Positions 30,912-38,728 of a stretch of DNA of 64,000 bases are shown here, piece after piece. Within the stretch, counting starts at the first letter, position 1. Each line of letters starts with the position of its first letter. The translations under genes were made by a program, and so were the position numbers. Origin of the DNA: Flavobacteriales bacterium (GTDB lineage Bacteria > Bacteroidota > Bacteroidia > UBA10329); NCBI GenBank assembly GCA_021741155.1, contig JAIOYP010000001.1, positions 62,001-126,000 of the forward strand. The letters are read 5' to 3'. Below the pieces are notes generated by a model that searched no databases, had not been told where the DNA came from, and worked only from the letters and a program-made list of their open reading frames with translations.

Positions 30912-31525
30912 CACTTATTATCGTCATCATAACAGCATTGGTTTCTTTTGCGGCTTTCCAGAATAGGGAGCTGATGGCGAAGCTGATGTTCAACGCCTAT
31001 TTGGTTAAGCATTCCAATCAATGGTATCGGGTTATTACGCATGCGTTTATTCATGGCGGATGGATGCATTTGGGCGTCAATATGTGGGTGCTTTGGCTCT
31101 TTGGAGGCATTGTAGAAGAGTCGTTTGAAGTCTATAGAGGTAGCCTTGGGGTGGTTATTTACACCGCACTTTATTTGGGAGGAATCCTCTTTTCAACGTT
31201 GCCTTCGTATGCCCGCCATCAAGATAATTTTAGCTACAATTCGTTGGGAGCAAGTGGCGCCACGGCTGCTGTTTTGTTCTCTGCCATTTACTTCAATCCA
31301 ACCATGAACTTGTTTATCATGTTCATCCCCATTCCTATTCCGGCCATCATTTTCGGAATCGTCTATTTGGCGTTTGAATGGTATCAGGATAAAAAGTCGA
31401 ACGACAATATTGCGCACGATTCCCATTTTTGGGGAGCCGCTTTCGGGTTTACCTTTTCTATTCTGATGGCTCCAGATAGAATGCCGCGTTTTATTGAAGA
31501 GATTACCTATCGTTTTCTGGGATGA
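30908..31525 (+). CDS. Rhomboid family intramembrane serine protease
   Basis: WYRVITHAFIHGGWMHLGVNMWVLWLFG, NSLGASGATAA; start ATG at 30908 (ATGA overlap). Confidence 0.9.
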   Translation: MTLIIVIITALVSFAAFQNRELMAKLMFNAYLVKHSNQWYRVITHAFIHGGWMHLGVNMWVLWLFGGIVEESFEVYRGSLGVVIYTALYLGGILFSTLPSYARHQDNFSYNSLGASGATAAVLFSAIYFNPTMNLFIMFIPIPIPAIIFGIVYLAFEWYQDKKSNDNIAHDSHFWGAAFGFTFSILMAPDRMPRFIEEITYRFLG

Positions 31526-32004
31526 AAAAGGCGTTGTTTCTCGATAGGGATGGCGTTCTGAACCGAGAACGTGGTGATTACACCTACACCGTAGAAGATT
31601 TTGAAGTGCTGCCCGATGTGGCCAATGCGCTCAAATTGGCACGTGAAAAAGGGTATTTGCTCATCATTATTTCTAACCAAGGAGGAATTGCCAAGGGAAT
31701 TTACAATCAAGAGCGGGTAGAGCAATTACACGACTTGATGGCGGATAAGTTGGCGAAATCAGGTGTTCATTTCGATGAAATCTACTACTGCCACCATCAC
31801 AACGAAGTTGGCAAGTGTTTGTGTAGAAAACCTCATTCTTTGATGCTAGAAAAGGCCATAGCTCGTTTTGATATTGATGCCTCCCAATCGGTAATGATTG
31901 GTGATAGTCAGCGAGATATGGATGCGGCAGCCAAGGTTGGCGTTAAAGGTTTTTTGATTGAATCAAATAGTGGAATTTTGCAAATTGTAGAAAGTCTGAA
32001 ATGA
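31522..32004 (+). CDS. HAD-IIIA phosphatase (D-glycero-D-manno-heptose 1,7-bisphosphate phosphatase-like)
   Basis: ALFLDRDGVLNRERGDYTYTVEDFEVLPDV, CHHHNEVGKCLCRKP, MIGDSQRDMDAA. Confidence 0.88.
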   Translation: MKKALFLDRDGVLNRERGDYTYTVEDFEVLPDVANALKLAREKGYLLIIISNQGGIAKGIYNQERVEQLHDLMADKLAKSGVHFDEIYYCHHHNEVGKCLCRKPHSLMLEKAIARFDIDASQSVMIGDSQRDMDAAAKVGVKGFLIESNSGILQIVESLK

Positions 32005-32023
32005 GTAGTCATCTGCTCCACTC

Positions 32024-32098
32024 TTGTCATGCTGACGAAGGAAGCATCTTAAAAACAGCATTTCTTTATCAGAGATTCCTCGTTCCTCGGAATGACAA
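32024..32098. repeat. Dispersed inverted-repeat element TTGTCATGCTGA...GGAATGACAA
   Basis: Inverted ends TTGTCAT/ATGACAA with AGATTCCTCGTTCCTCGGAATGACA right arm. Confidence 0.65.
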
Positions 32099-32122
32099 GG
32101 GCTATTTTTGCGGCCAGTTAGT

Positions 32123-32974
32123 ATGAGAACTTACCTACTATTCAATGGAAAATTTTATGAAGATGGAGACGCACTCCTTCAGGTAACCAACCGTGGTTTT
32201 TGCTATGGCGATGGCTTTTTTGAATCTATGCGCGTTTCAAATGGGAAAGTCTCATTTGTAAGAGGCCATTGGAACCGATTGGTGCGCGTGTGCAAATTCC
32301 TGCGGATTCAGATTCCAGAAAAGCTTACCGAGCAGAGTTTTAATGAATATGCCTTGGCGCTGGCACATCGCAATGGATTGAAAAATGCGCGTATTCGTTT
32401 TCAGGGTTATCGGATGGGCGAAGGACGCTATGCACCCGAAAACAACCTTTTGGGCTGGTCTATGGTGTGTCAGGAGTTAGAGACTGCTGCATACACGCTC
32501 AATAAAAACGGGTTGCATGTGGCTTTTTGCAACACGCATTCCATCAATCCTGCTCCACAGAGTTCGTTTAAATCTAGCAATTCGTTGCCTTACGTTATGG
32601 CCAGCATGTTTGTGGCCGATAATAAGTTGGACGATTGTTTTCTTCTCGACCCTAAAGGATATGTGGCCGAAGCAACGGGTTCTAATGTGTTTCTCCTAAG
32701 AGAAAACGAATTAATTACGCCAAATCTTATTCATGGAGGCGTGGCGGGTGTCATGCGTTCGGTGGTTATGAAAGAGGCCGCTGCGCTCGGATGGAAAACA
32801 ACCGAAGCGTTGGTTTCTAAGCAGGATGTGCTGGCTGCTGATGAGTGTTTTCTCACCAATGCTGCCCGCGGCATTCAGTGGGTGGGAGCTATTGAGAAGA
32901 AGCGTTTTTACAAACGAGGAGCGGAAAAACTGACCGCGCATATTAATTCTAAGTACGCTCTAGTTTCTCTTTAG
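32123..32974 (+). CDS. Aminotransferase class IV (ADC lyase/BCAT-like)
   Basis: VTNRGFCYGDGFFESMRVSNGK, EATGSNVFLLRENELITP. Confidence 0.88.
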   Translation: MRTYLLFNGKFYEDGDALLQVTNRGFCYGDGFFESMRVSNGKVSFVRGHWNRLVRVCKFLRIQIPEKLTEQSFNEYALALAHRNGLKNARIRFQGYRMGEGRYAPENNLLGWSMVCQELETAAYTLNKNGLHVAFCNTHSINPAPQSSFKSSNSLPYVMASMFVADNKLDDCFLLDPKGYVAEATGSNVFLLRENELITPNLIHGGVAGVMRSVVMKEAAALGWKTTEALVSKQDVLAADECFLTNAARGIQWVGAIEKKRFYKRGAEKLTAHINSKYALVSL

Positions 32975-33226
32975 GGCGATGAATTGCCTTATTTCTTGCT
33001 AATTGAAAGGTCTCGTAAACAGCGGTCTCAAGTTTTTTGCAACGCACAGTTTTTAGGCGCAAGTCAATTCTCGTGATAAAATCGGTGTTGATAGTTGGCA
33101 TGTGATGCAGAATCACATCCGCCAAGGCTTTTATTTAGGTCATGTTAATTACGATGTTCCTCAACATCATGAAATTGAAAAACCTTCTGAAAGCCCCATG
33201 AATAAAGGATTGCTATTTATCCAAAT

Positions 33227-33349
33227 GCTTCTGGAACTCTTCCAGCGGTAGTTTGGAAAATGAAAGTGCTTCTGGAATTCTTCCAGCGGTAGTTTGGAAA
33301 ATAAAAGTGCTTCTAGAACCCTTCCGGCAGCAGTTTGGGAAATAGAATT
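33227..33349. repeat. Three tandem 41-bp repeats plus truncated fourth
   Basis: GCTTCTGGAAnTCTTCCAGCGGTAGTTTGGAAAATnAAAGT at 33227, 33268, 33309 (third diverged), partial from 33350. Confidence 0.92.
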
Positions 33350-33401
33350 GCTTCTGGAATGCTAATGAATAAGAGAGCTTCTTTAATCCAAAATAGTGGG
33401 T

Positions 33402-34007
33402 TCAATTCAACCGAGGATCCTCGGGCATATTTACCATAAATGCATAAGGCTCGCCCATTCCTTCTAGGATGGTAGACCACAGCTTTTCTGGTTCTTGTGT
33501 AAAGAGGAGGTCTTTATTTGCGTGGGCAATAATCCAGCTCTTGCTTTCCATTTCGCTGTCTAGTTGACCCTCTGCCCAGCCAGCATAGCCCACAAATAGG
33601 CGGATATCGCCAGGCTTTAGTTCGCCAGCTAGTATGAGGGTTTTTATCACTTCAAAATCGCCACCCCAATACACACCATCCATTACTTCGGTAGAGTTGG
33701 GTATGCGGTTTCCTAATTGGTGGAGGTAGTGCAGGGTTTCTTTTTGCACGGGGCCGCCTAATCCTAGCTTCGAATCAAAGGCTGGAGCATTTTCAATGGC
33801 CTCGTGCAAATACATCGGAATAGGCTTGTTTAGTATCAAACCAAAGGAGCCGCTTTCGCTGTGCTCGGTTAGCAGAACCACCGACCGTTTAAAGTACGGG
33901 TCTTGCATAAACGGCTCAGAAATAAGCAACCTACCTGTCTTTGCTTTTATCCGCTGCGAGGGGAATTTGAATATGTCTGAAATATCCATTGGTACTAAAT
34001 AACGCAA
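33402..34007 (-). CDS. YqgE/AlgH family protein
   Basis: GRLLISEPFMQDPYFKRSVVLLTEHSESGSFGLILNKP, LGGPVQKETLHYLH. Confidence 0.93.
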   Translation of the reverse strand: MRYLVPMDISDIFKFPSQRIKAKTGRLLISEPFMQDPYFKRSVVLLTEHSESGSFGLILNKPIPMYLHEAIENAPAFDSKLGLGGPVQKETLHYLHQLGNRIPNSTEVMDGVYWGGDFEVIKTLILAGELKPGDIRLFVGYAGWAEGQLDSEMESKSWIIAHANKDLLFTQEPEKLWSTILEGMGEPYAFMVNMPEDPRLN

Positions 34008-34109
34008 TTTTCAGATCAATTGTTGAGCGACCAACGAGCTTTATGCTGATTTACTGGTTTATGTGCCTGAATTACAATAGAACAGCATCCGACCTGTTTA
34101 TTCTTCCGT

Positions 34110-34232
34110 GTTTTGGGTCGAAGGACAAGTGACAAGGGGGGCGAAACCGTACTGAAATACGGAACGCAATTGCTCGAAAGGTTGGCTGCCGAGTTTGAGA
34201 ATGAGAAAGGGTTGGATGAAAGGGCTTTATAA
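34110..34232 (+). pseudogene. Possible decayed fragment of a DUF1016/YhcG-like (PDDEXK) protein
   Basis: KGGETVLKYGTQLLERLAAEFENEKGLDERAL* resembles the DUF1016 N-terminal segment; no intact ORF around it. Confidence 0.4.
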
Positions 34233-34380
34233 CACTTTCGTTTGTTCCATAATTTGTGCCATCAAGTAGGTGTGTATTTAACTGAATTGTAAGATTTCGG
34301 GGTCAGCGACCGCGAAAATCAAACACCTCGAAAACCAAATTTGAGGAAAACATCACCTCGAATTGGAAGATTGCGGTAGT

Positions 34381-34398
34381 GGCGTATGGCCATACGCC
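34381..34398. repeat. Perfect 18-bp palindrome GGCGTATGGCCATACGCC
   Basis: Exact self-complementarity. Confidence 0.9.
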
Positions 34399-34434
34399 CT
34401 TACAGGCTGCTAAGGTCGCAAATCCGTGAACGTT

Positions 34435-34869
34435 TCAACCCCTTTTGAAATTCAAATTGAATATATCCATAAGAACGGCAGGCAGATTCGGTTCTTCGCT
34501 TTCCAAAACGTCATTTGGAAGATTTTTGTGGTTTGGAAATGTCTTCAAATTAGGAAAATGAGGAGCGTTATCATACCTGAAAATCAATGCGCCATTTTCA
34601 TCCATCAAGTGATAGCGATATTTCATTTTGGATGCTTGTTCAAGGTCAACGACCTCTGCAAACGAAAGTTGATGTCCGTTGGAGAAGACGATTTCACCTC
34701 GAATAAAACCTTTGTTTTTTCCGTAAACTTTCGTGGTTGTGGAATGCGAACTGATTATCGGCAGAAACTCCGAAATGACCCTTTCTAATTCTTCAAAATA
34801 ATCAAGGATTATGCAAGAGCGTCCAGGCGTTCTTTGCTTTTCAGTTGCATTTCGTAGATGCCCGCCCAA
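34435..34869 (-). CDS. TumE-like (DUF6516) toxin candidate
   Basis: VVDLEQASKMKYRYHLMDENGALIFRYDNAPHFPNLKTFPNHKNLPNDVLESEEPNLPAVLMDI; N-terminus overlaps the preceding antitoxin. Confidence 0.7.
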   Translation of the reverse strand: MGGHLRNATEKQRTPGRSCIILDYFEELERVISEFLPIISSHSTTTKVYGKNKGFIRGEIVFSNGHQLSFAEVVDLEQASKMKYRYHLMDENGALIFRYDNAPHFPNLKTFPNHKNLPNDVLESEEPNLPAVLMDIFNLNFKRG

Positions 34870-35111
34870 ATCATATCATCCTCATCATCAGCTCGTTTTC
34901 CTGCTTGAAAATCGGAGTAGAAGTCTTTGGACTTCAGACCTTGTTTTACCTCAAATTTTTTCAGGTCAGAACTTATGTTGAGCAATTCCTTCTTCAACTC
35001 ATTTATCTGATAGTCAATTGCATTTTTGAAAAACGCATCCACATCAGAATGGGCAGCAAGAATTTTCTTTAACCGCTTTTCAGTAGTAGGTGAAAGATTG
35101 AAGTTCAACAT
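34809..35111 (-). CDS. Putative antitoxin partner of the TumE-like gene
   Basis: 100 aa, immediately upstream and overlapping the toxin-like ORF; helical, acidic C-terminus. Confidence 0.6.
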   Translation of the reverse strand: MLNFNLSPTTEKRLKKILAAHSDVDAFFKNAIDYQINELKKELLNISSDLKKFEVKQGLKSKDFYSDFQAGKRADDEDDMIWAGIYEMQLKSKERLDALA

Positions 35112-35167
35112 CAGTTCGGAATTAAAATCGTTGGAACAAAGTTCGGAATATATTTTCTTTGTGACTC

Positions 35168-35389
35168 ATGGAGTTGCACAAGTATTTGGTCGTCATTGAA
35201 AAGTCTGAAACAGGTTTCAGCGCATATGTGCCTGATTTGTCTGGATGCATTGCTACAGGAAGTACGCGTAAAGTGGTTGAACGCAACATCTACGAAGCGG
35301 TCAAATTTCATATTGAAGGGCTGAAAGAAGATGGTTTGGAAGTTCCGAAGCCGACTACCGAAAGTGAAATGTTGGTGTTTGCTGCTTAA
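35168..35389 (+). CDS. HicB family antitoxin-like protein (no adjacent HicA seen)
   Basis: YLVVIEKSETGFSAYVPDLSGCIATGSTRKVVERNIYEAVKFHIEGLKEDGLEVPKP. Confidence 0.88.
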   Translation: MELHKYLVVIEKSETGFSAYVPDLSGCIATGSTRKVVERNIYEAVKFHIEGLKEDGLEVPKPTTESEMLVFAA

Positions 35390-35574
35390 AGCAGGACACG
35401 TTCTCCGTAAGAACGTTTAAGATTCTTGGCTGATAGATAGTTCAAAAGGAGATTTCAGATATGAGAATTCGGACGTCAGAATTTTGCGCGAAGGTCGTTA
35501 AATCCTCTGTGTCATGCTGAACTTGTTTCTGTAAGCTAATACAGCATTTGTCAAGCGGTCAATCTTCAAAAGCT

Positions 35575-36591
35575 CTACACAAATAGATGCTTTTTTATTT
35601 GGCGTCTGAAATTCACATATTCCTTCAAAAGATTTCGCACGGCTAAATCAATATCATCTTCTCTTTTTCGACTTCCTTGAATAAACTCCTGGTTATCCCC
35701 ACGAAACCGTTCCTCATCAAGTTTAAGACTGTAGTAAGAATAATCTGTAATTTCTTGTGTTTCAGGATTGACGTCTTTTTTAGATACAAGTCCTGAATAA
35801 GAACCTAGTGTTGCCAACGTATTGTCCAATTCCGCCAATAGCACCTGCCCAGCAGCGTTAATGTCAGGATTCAAAAACTCATTTCCTACCTCATTCAAAA
35901 AGCGCTGCAAACTATTGAGTATATCGAATTCGTTTCGCTCGACAATGCGATTAACACAAATGCTATTTAGAAAAAGTTTGAAGTCTTTTTCGGATATAAT
36001 TTCATTAAATGAGGCAAACTGCTTTTTATCATGAATAATCTCACCTCCCTGATTTTCGTTGGCAATGATGTTATCGTATTTCTGAATAATATTCTTAATC
36101 TCAGAAGCCAGCCAGCTTGATAGACCGTACTTATTTTCTTTCGCAAGTTCTTTCTTGTCGCATTTGAATGACAAGATTCGGTTGTTTCTTATGTCGAAAG
36201 GCAACTTGTCTATCTCCGAAAAAGAACCATTGTTTAGACAAATGATTCTTGCCTTTGAGAGACGGCTAGATGCGTAGCCAAGTTCAAACAATACATTTGG
36301 ATTTGGTGCGTTCCTATGTTTGCAAAACAGGCTTAATTTCGAAGTATTTATCAATGAAACATCAGCAACAAATATGTCACACGAATCGATTTTTGATTTG
36401 ATGATTTCCAAAATATCTGGACTACCGCTCTTCCCTACAGTGTCCTTATCGATGCTAGGAACCACTTGAATAGTATCATCCCTTTTTAATTCACTGATGG
36501 CTTTTTTAAGGCATTTTTCAATGAAGTTCCTATTGTATCTATCATCAGTGTCTGACTGCCAAGAATAGAAGATTGTAAATGTATAGGCCAT
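35575..36591 (-). CDS. TIR-like domain protein (N-terminal) with helical C-terminal extension
   Basis: TFTIFYSWQSDTDDRYNRNFIEKCLKKA..., CDIFVADVS, NPNVLFELGYASSRLSKARIICL. Confidence 0.7.
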   Translation of the reverse strand: MAYTFTIFYSWQSDTDDRYNRNFIEKCLKKAISELKRDDTIQVVPSIDKDTVGKSGSPDILEIIKSKIDSCDIFVADVSLINTSKLSLFCKHRNAPNPNVLFELGYASSRLSKARIICLNNGSFSEIDKLPFDIRNNRILSFKCDKKELAKENKYGLSSWLASEIKNIIQKYDNIIANENQGGEIIHDKKQFASFNEIISEKDFKLFLNSICVNRIVERNEFDILNSLQRFLNEVGNEFLNPDINAAGQVLLAELDNTLATLGSYSGLVSKKDVNPETQEITDYSYYSLKLDEERFRGDNQEFIQGSRKREDDIDLAVRNLLKEYVNFRRQIKKHLFV

Positions 36592-36621
36592 TAACAGTTA
36601 AGTTTTAATTGTAAAAAAAAA

Positions 36622-37806
36622 TTAATACCAAGCAGCATCCTCCTTTTCAAACATTCTTGGGTTGGTCTCTTCATACCTGATTTGTTGCTTTGCCTCTCTA
36701 AAAAGGACTCCATCGTAATCTCCACCTACCGTTGCCCATTTTCTTTTAATCCAGTTTTTCTGGTCATCGTACTCATATTCGATTAATTCGGATTTAATCA
36801 ATTGACCTTCATTGTATGTGGCACGGCCTACTAAATTGTTGTTGCTATCATAGGTACATATAACTTCTTCTAGCATAGGCTCATCTTGATTCGGAAAAGA
36901 GTAATGAATCGTACGCCTTTTAATCATGTTGTCGCTTTTGTCATATTGAAAGAATGACTCTGTCTCTAATGCCTCCCGATTTTTCAATGTTTCTATTTGG
37001 ACTGCCAATCGTCCGTTAGAATCATATTTGAAATTAATTTGAATTTCTTCTATTAAAGTCGTTTTAACTTCTTCTATCAGAAAGTTTTCATACCACTCAA
37101 ATGTGTCTTTGGATGTGAAGTCATCCGAAAATAGGGATGTTCGTTTTACTTCAATTTTTCTGCCGTTTTCGTTATAAGTTATTAGTTCTTTATTATGTAT
37201 TTTGCCTTCTCTGAAGTGGTAGATTTCTATCGGAAAGTAACAGTCTTCATAAGCTATTTCATATCGCCCATCGGGCATTTCTTTGTCGACTCTTTGCTTA
37301 GTCGAACTGTACTGTGCAATGGACTCATAGCCTTTAGCATATCTATAATAGATATGCTTGCGGCCCTTAGTGCCTAAAAACCTGTTATAAGTTGAGACAA
37401 ATTCACTTTCTCTTTGGCGAGAATCATCCTCATAAACCCTGTATTCAACAAATCGAAGACTTGAAACGTTTCCTTTTAAATTTTCCTTTTCTAGATCCGA
37501 TTTTTCTCTCCACAGGACGGGCTCTTCTTCTAGCCAATAAGCAGGTTTTTTGTAAACAGGTGGGTCTGGCTTTTTTACCTTAGGAGTCAAGAGTAGTATC
37601 AACACGAATACCAATATCCCTGAACCTGTACCAATCCAAAAGTCCCATTGATAGCACGCAAGAATCCAAGTTATAAAGCCAATGATACTTGCGGTGCCAA
37701 GACCAATATTCTTTTGTACTGAATACCAACTCGCCAATCCTAAAATTAAGATTGCCAATAAGAGAAATGCGAAAACAGATGCCAGTGCAATTAGTAAATC
37801 AATCAT
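36622..37806 (-). CDS. Membrane-anchored protein with YD-repeat-like segments, upstream of the TIR-like gene
   Basis: N-terminal TM hairpins; repeated INFKYDSNGRLAVQ / FFQYDKSDNMIKR / CTYDSNNNLVGR / YEYDDQKNWIKRKW. Confidence 0.65.
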   Translation of the reverse strand: MIDLLIALASVFAFLLLAILILGLASWYSVQKNIGLGTASIIGFITWILACYQWDFWIGTGSGILVFVLILLLTPKVKKPDPPVYKKPAYWLEEEPVLWREKSDLEKENLKGNVSSLRFVEYRVYEDDSRQRESEFVSTYNRFLGTKGRKHIYYRYAKGYESIAQYSSTKQRVDKEMPDGRYEIAYEDCYFPIEIYHFREGKIHNKELITYNENGRKIEVKRTSLFSDDFTSKDTFEWYENFLIEEVKTTLIEEIQINFKYDSNGRLAVQIETLKNREALETESFFQYDKSDNMIKRRTIHYSFPNQDEPMLEEVICTYDSNNNLVGRATYNEGQLIKSELIEYEYDDQKNWIKRKWATVGGDYDGVLFREAKQQIRYEETNPRMFEKEDAAWY

Positions 37807-37922
37807 TCGATTTTAAGTCGAATATCAAATGTAGCTGAATTGGCAAATATGCAAGAAACTAAGCGCCAAATTCGATTATCAGATTGTAAACAAGAACGCT
37901 GCGAGAACAGTAGTCTTACTTA

Positions 37923-38092
37923 TCACGTCTTTACTACCTTCAAAACCTTCTCCGCAATACTTGCTGCGGTGGCAGAAGCCTCACATTTAGCCAAGTCTTT
38001 GGGAGTTCCTTCAAATACAACAGTTCCACCATCTTTACCGTCTTGGGGCACAAGATTAATGTCGTGGTCGGCACATTTAATAATGTCGGGTG
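37923..38092 (-). pseudogene. Diverged duplicate of the 3' end of uvrA
   Basis: Encodes [55 protein letters not shown], versus uvrA [55 protein letters not shown]. Confidence 0.93.
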
Positions 38093-38119
38093 CTTTAACA
38101 TGAACTACATTTGTTCTGA

Positions 38120-38380
38120 ATGAAAGACAAGGTCGTCAATATTCATCCTCACGCCAGCAAACGCGCCATTGAGCGCGGGGCAACGGAAGATGAGATCATA
38201 GAAACGGTCAATAATGGTGAGGAATTTCCAGCCAAATTCGGAAGAACAGGTTTCAGAAAGAACTTCAGTTTTGACAACGATTGGAACGGAAAACATTATT
38301 CGACCAAACAAATTGAAGCATACTCCGTTGAAGAAGAAGATTCTTGGATAGTGATAACGGTAATTGTTAAGTATTTTTAG
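38120..38380 (+). CDS. DUF4258-like protein
   Basis: IHPHASKRAIERGATEDEIIETVNNGEEFP. Confidence 0.75.
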   Translation: MKDKVVNIHPHASKRAIERGATEDEIIETVNNGEEFPAKFGRTGFRKNFSFDNDWNGKHYSTKQIEAYSVEEEDSWIVITVIVKYF

Positions 38381-38383
38381 ACC

Positions 38384-38623
38384 ATGACACTCACGTACGA
38401 CCCACGATACAATATCGCTTATATCAAGTTGCGCGAAAAGACCGCAACCGTCAACTCTGTGAAGGTGAGCGAGGAAGTAGTGATTGACCTTGGTGAAGAC
38501 GGGACTATTTACGGTATTGAACTTCTAAATGCCAAAAAGCAATTGCAAGACAAGAATTCATTGCATTTGTTGTTCATCAACGAAGCCACAGGCGAAGAAA
38601 AGACGATCGAGATAGCAGCCTAA
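38384..38623 (+). CDS. DUF2283-like protein
   Basis: MTLTYDPRYNIAYIKLREKTATVNSVKVSEEVVIDLGEDGTIYGIELLNA. Confidence 0.85.
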   Translation: MTLTYDPRYNIAYIKLREKTATVNSVKVSEEVVIDLGEDGTIYGIELLNAKKQLQDKNSLHLLFINEATGEEKTIEIAA

Positions 38624-38728
38624 ACGGGTTCAAGGTTTCACGCTCAAAGTTCAATGTAAAGACCGCCTCGGCAAGATTAAATGGTTTACGAAGACCGAAA
38701 TCTAAAATCGTCATTCGTAAATCTAAAA

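Noticed and set aside
33227-33360. 41-bp repeats as a CRISPR array
   Set aside because: Units are directly contiguous with no unique spacers, and no cas genes are present in the window.
34435-36600. A Thoeris, CBASS or Retron system around the TIR-like gene
   Set aside because: No SIR2/ThsA, CD-NTase, reverse transcriptase or other signature partner found in the neighbourhood.
37840-38103. ORF of 87 aa on the plus strand
   Set aside because: It is antisense to the duplicated uvrA 3' end; no independent coding evidence.
38640-38728. AAATCTAAAATC short direct repeats next to uvrA
   Set aside because: AT-rich spacer repetition only; no structure or conserved signal beyond the short words.
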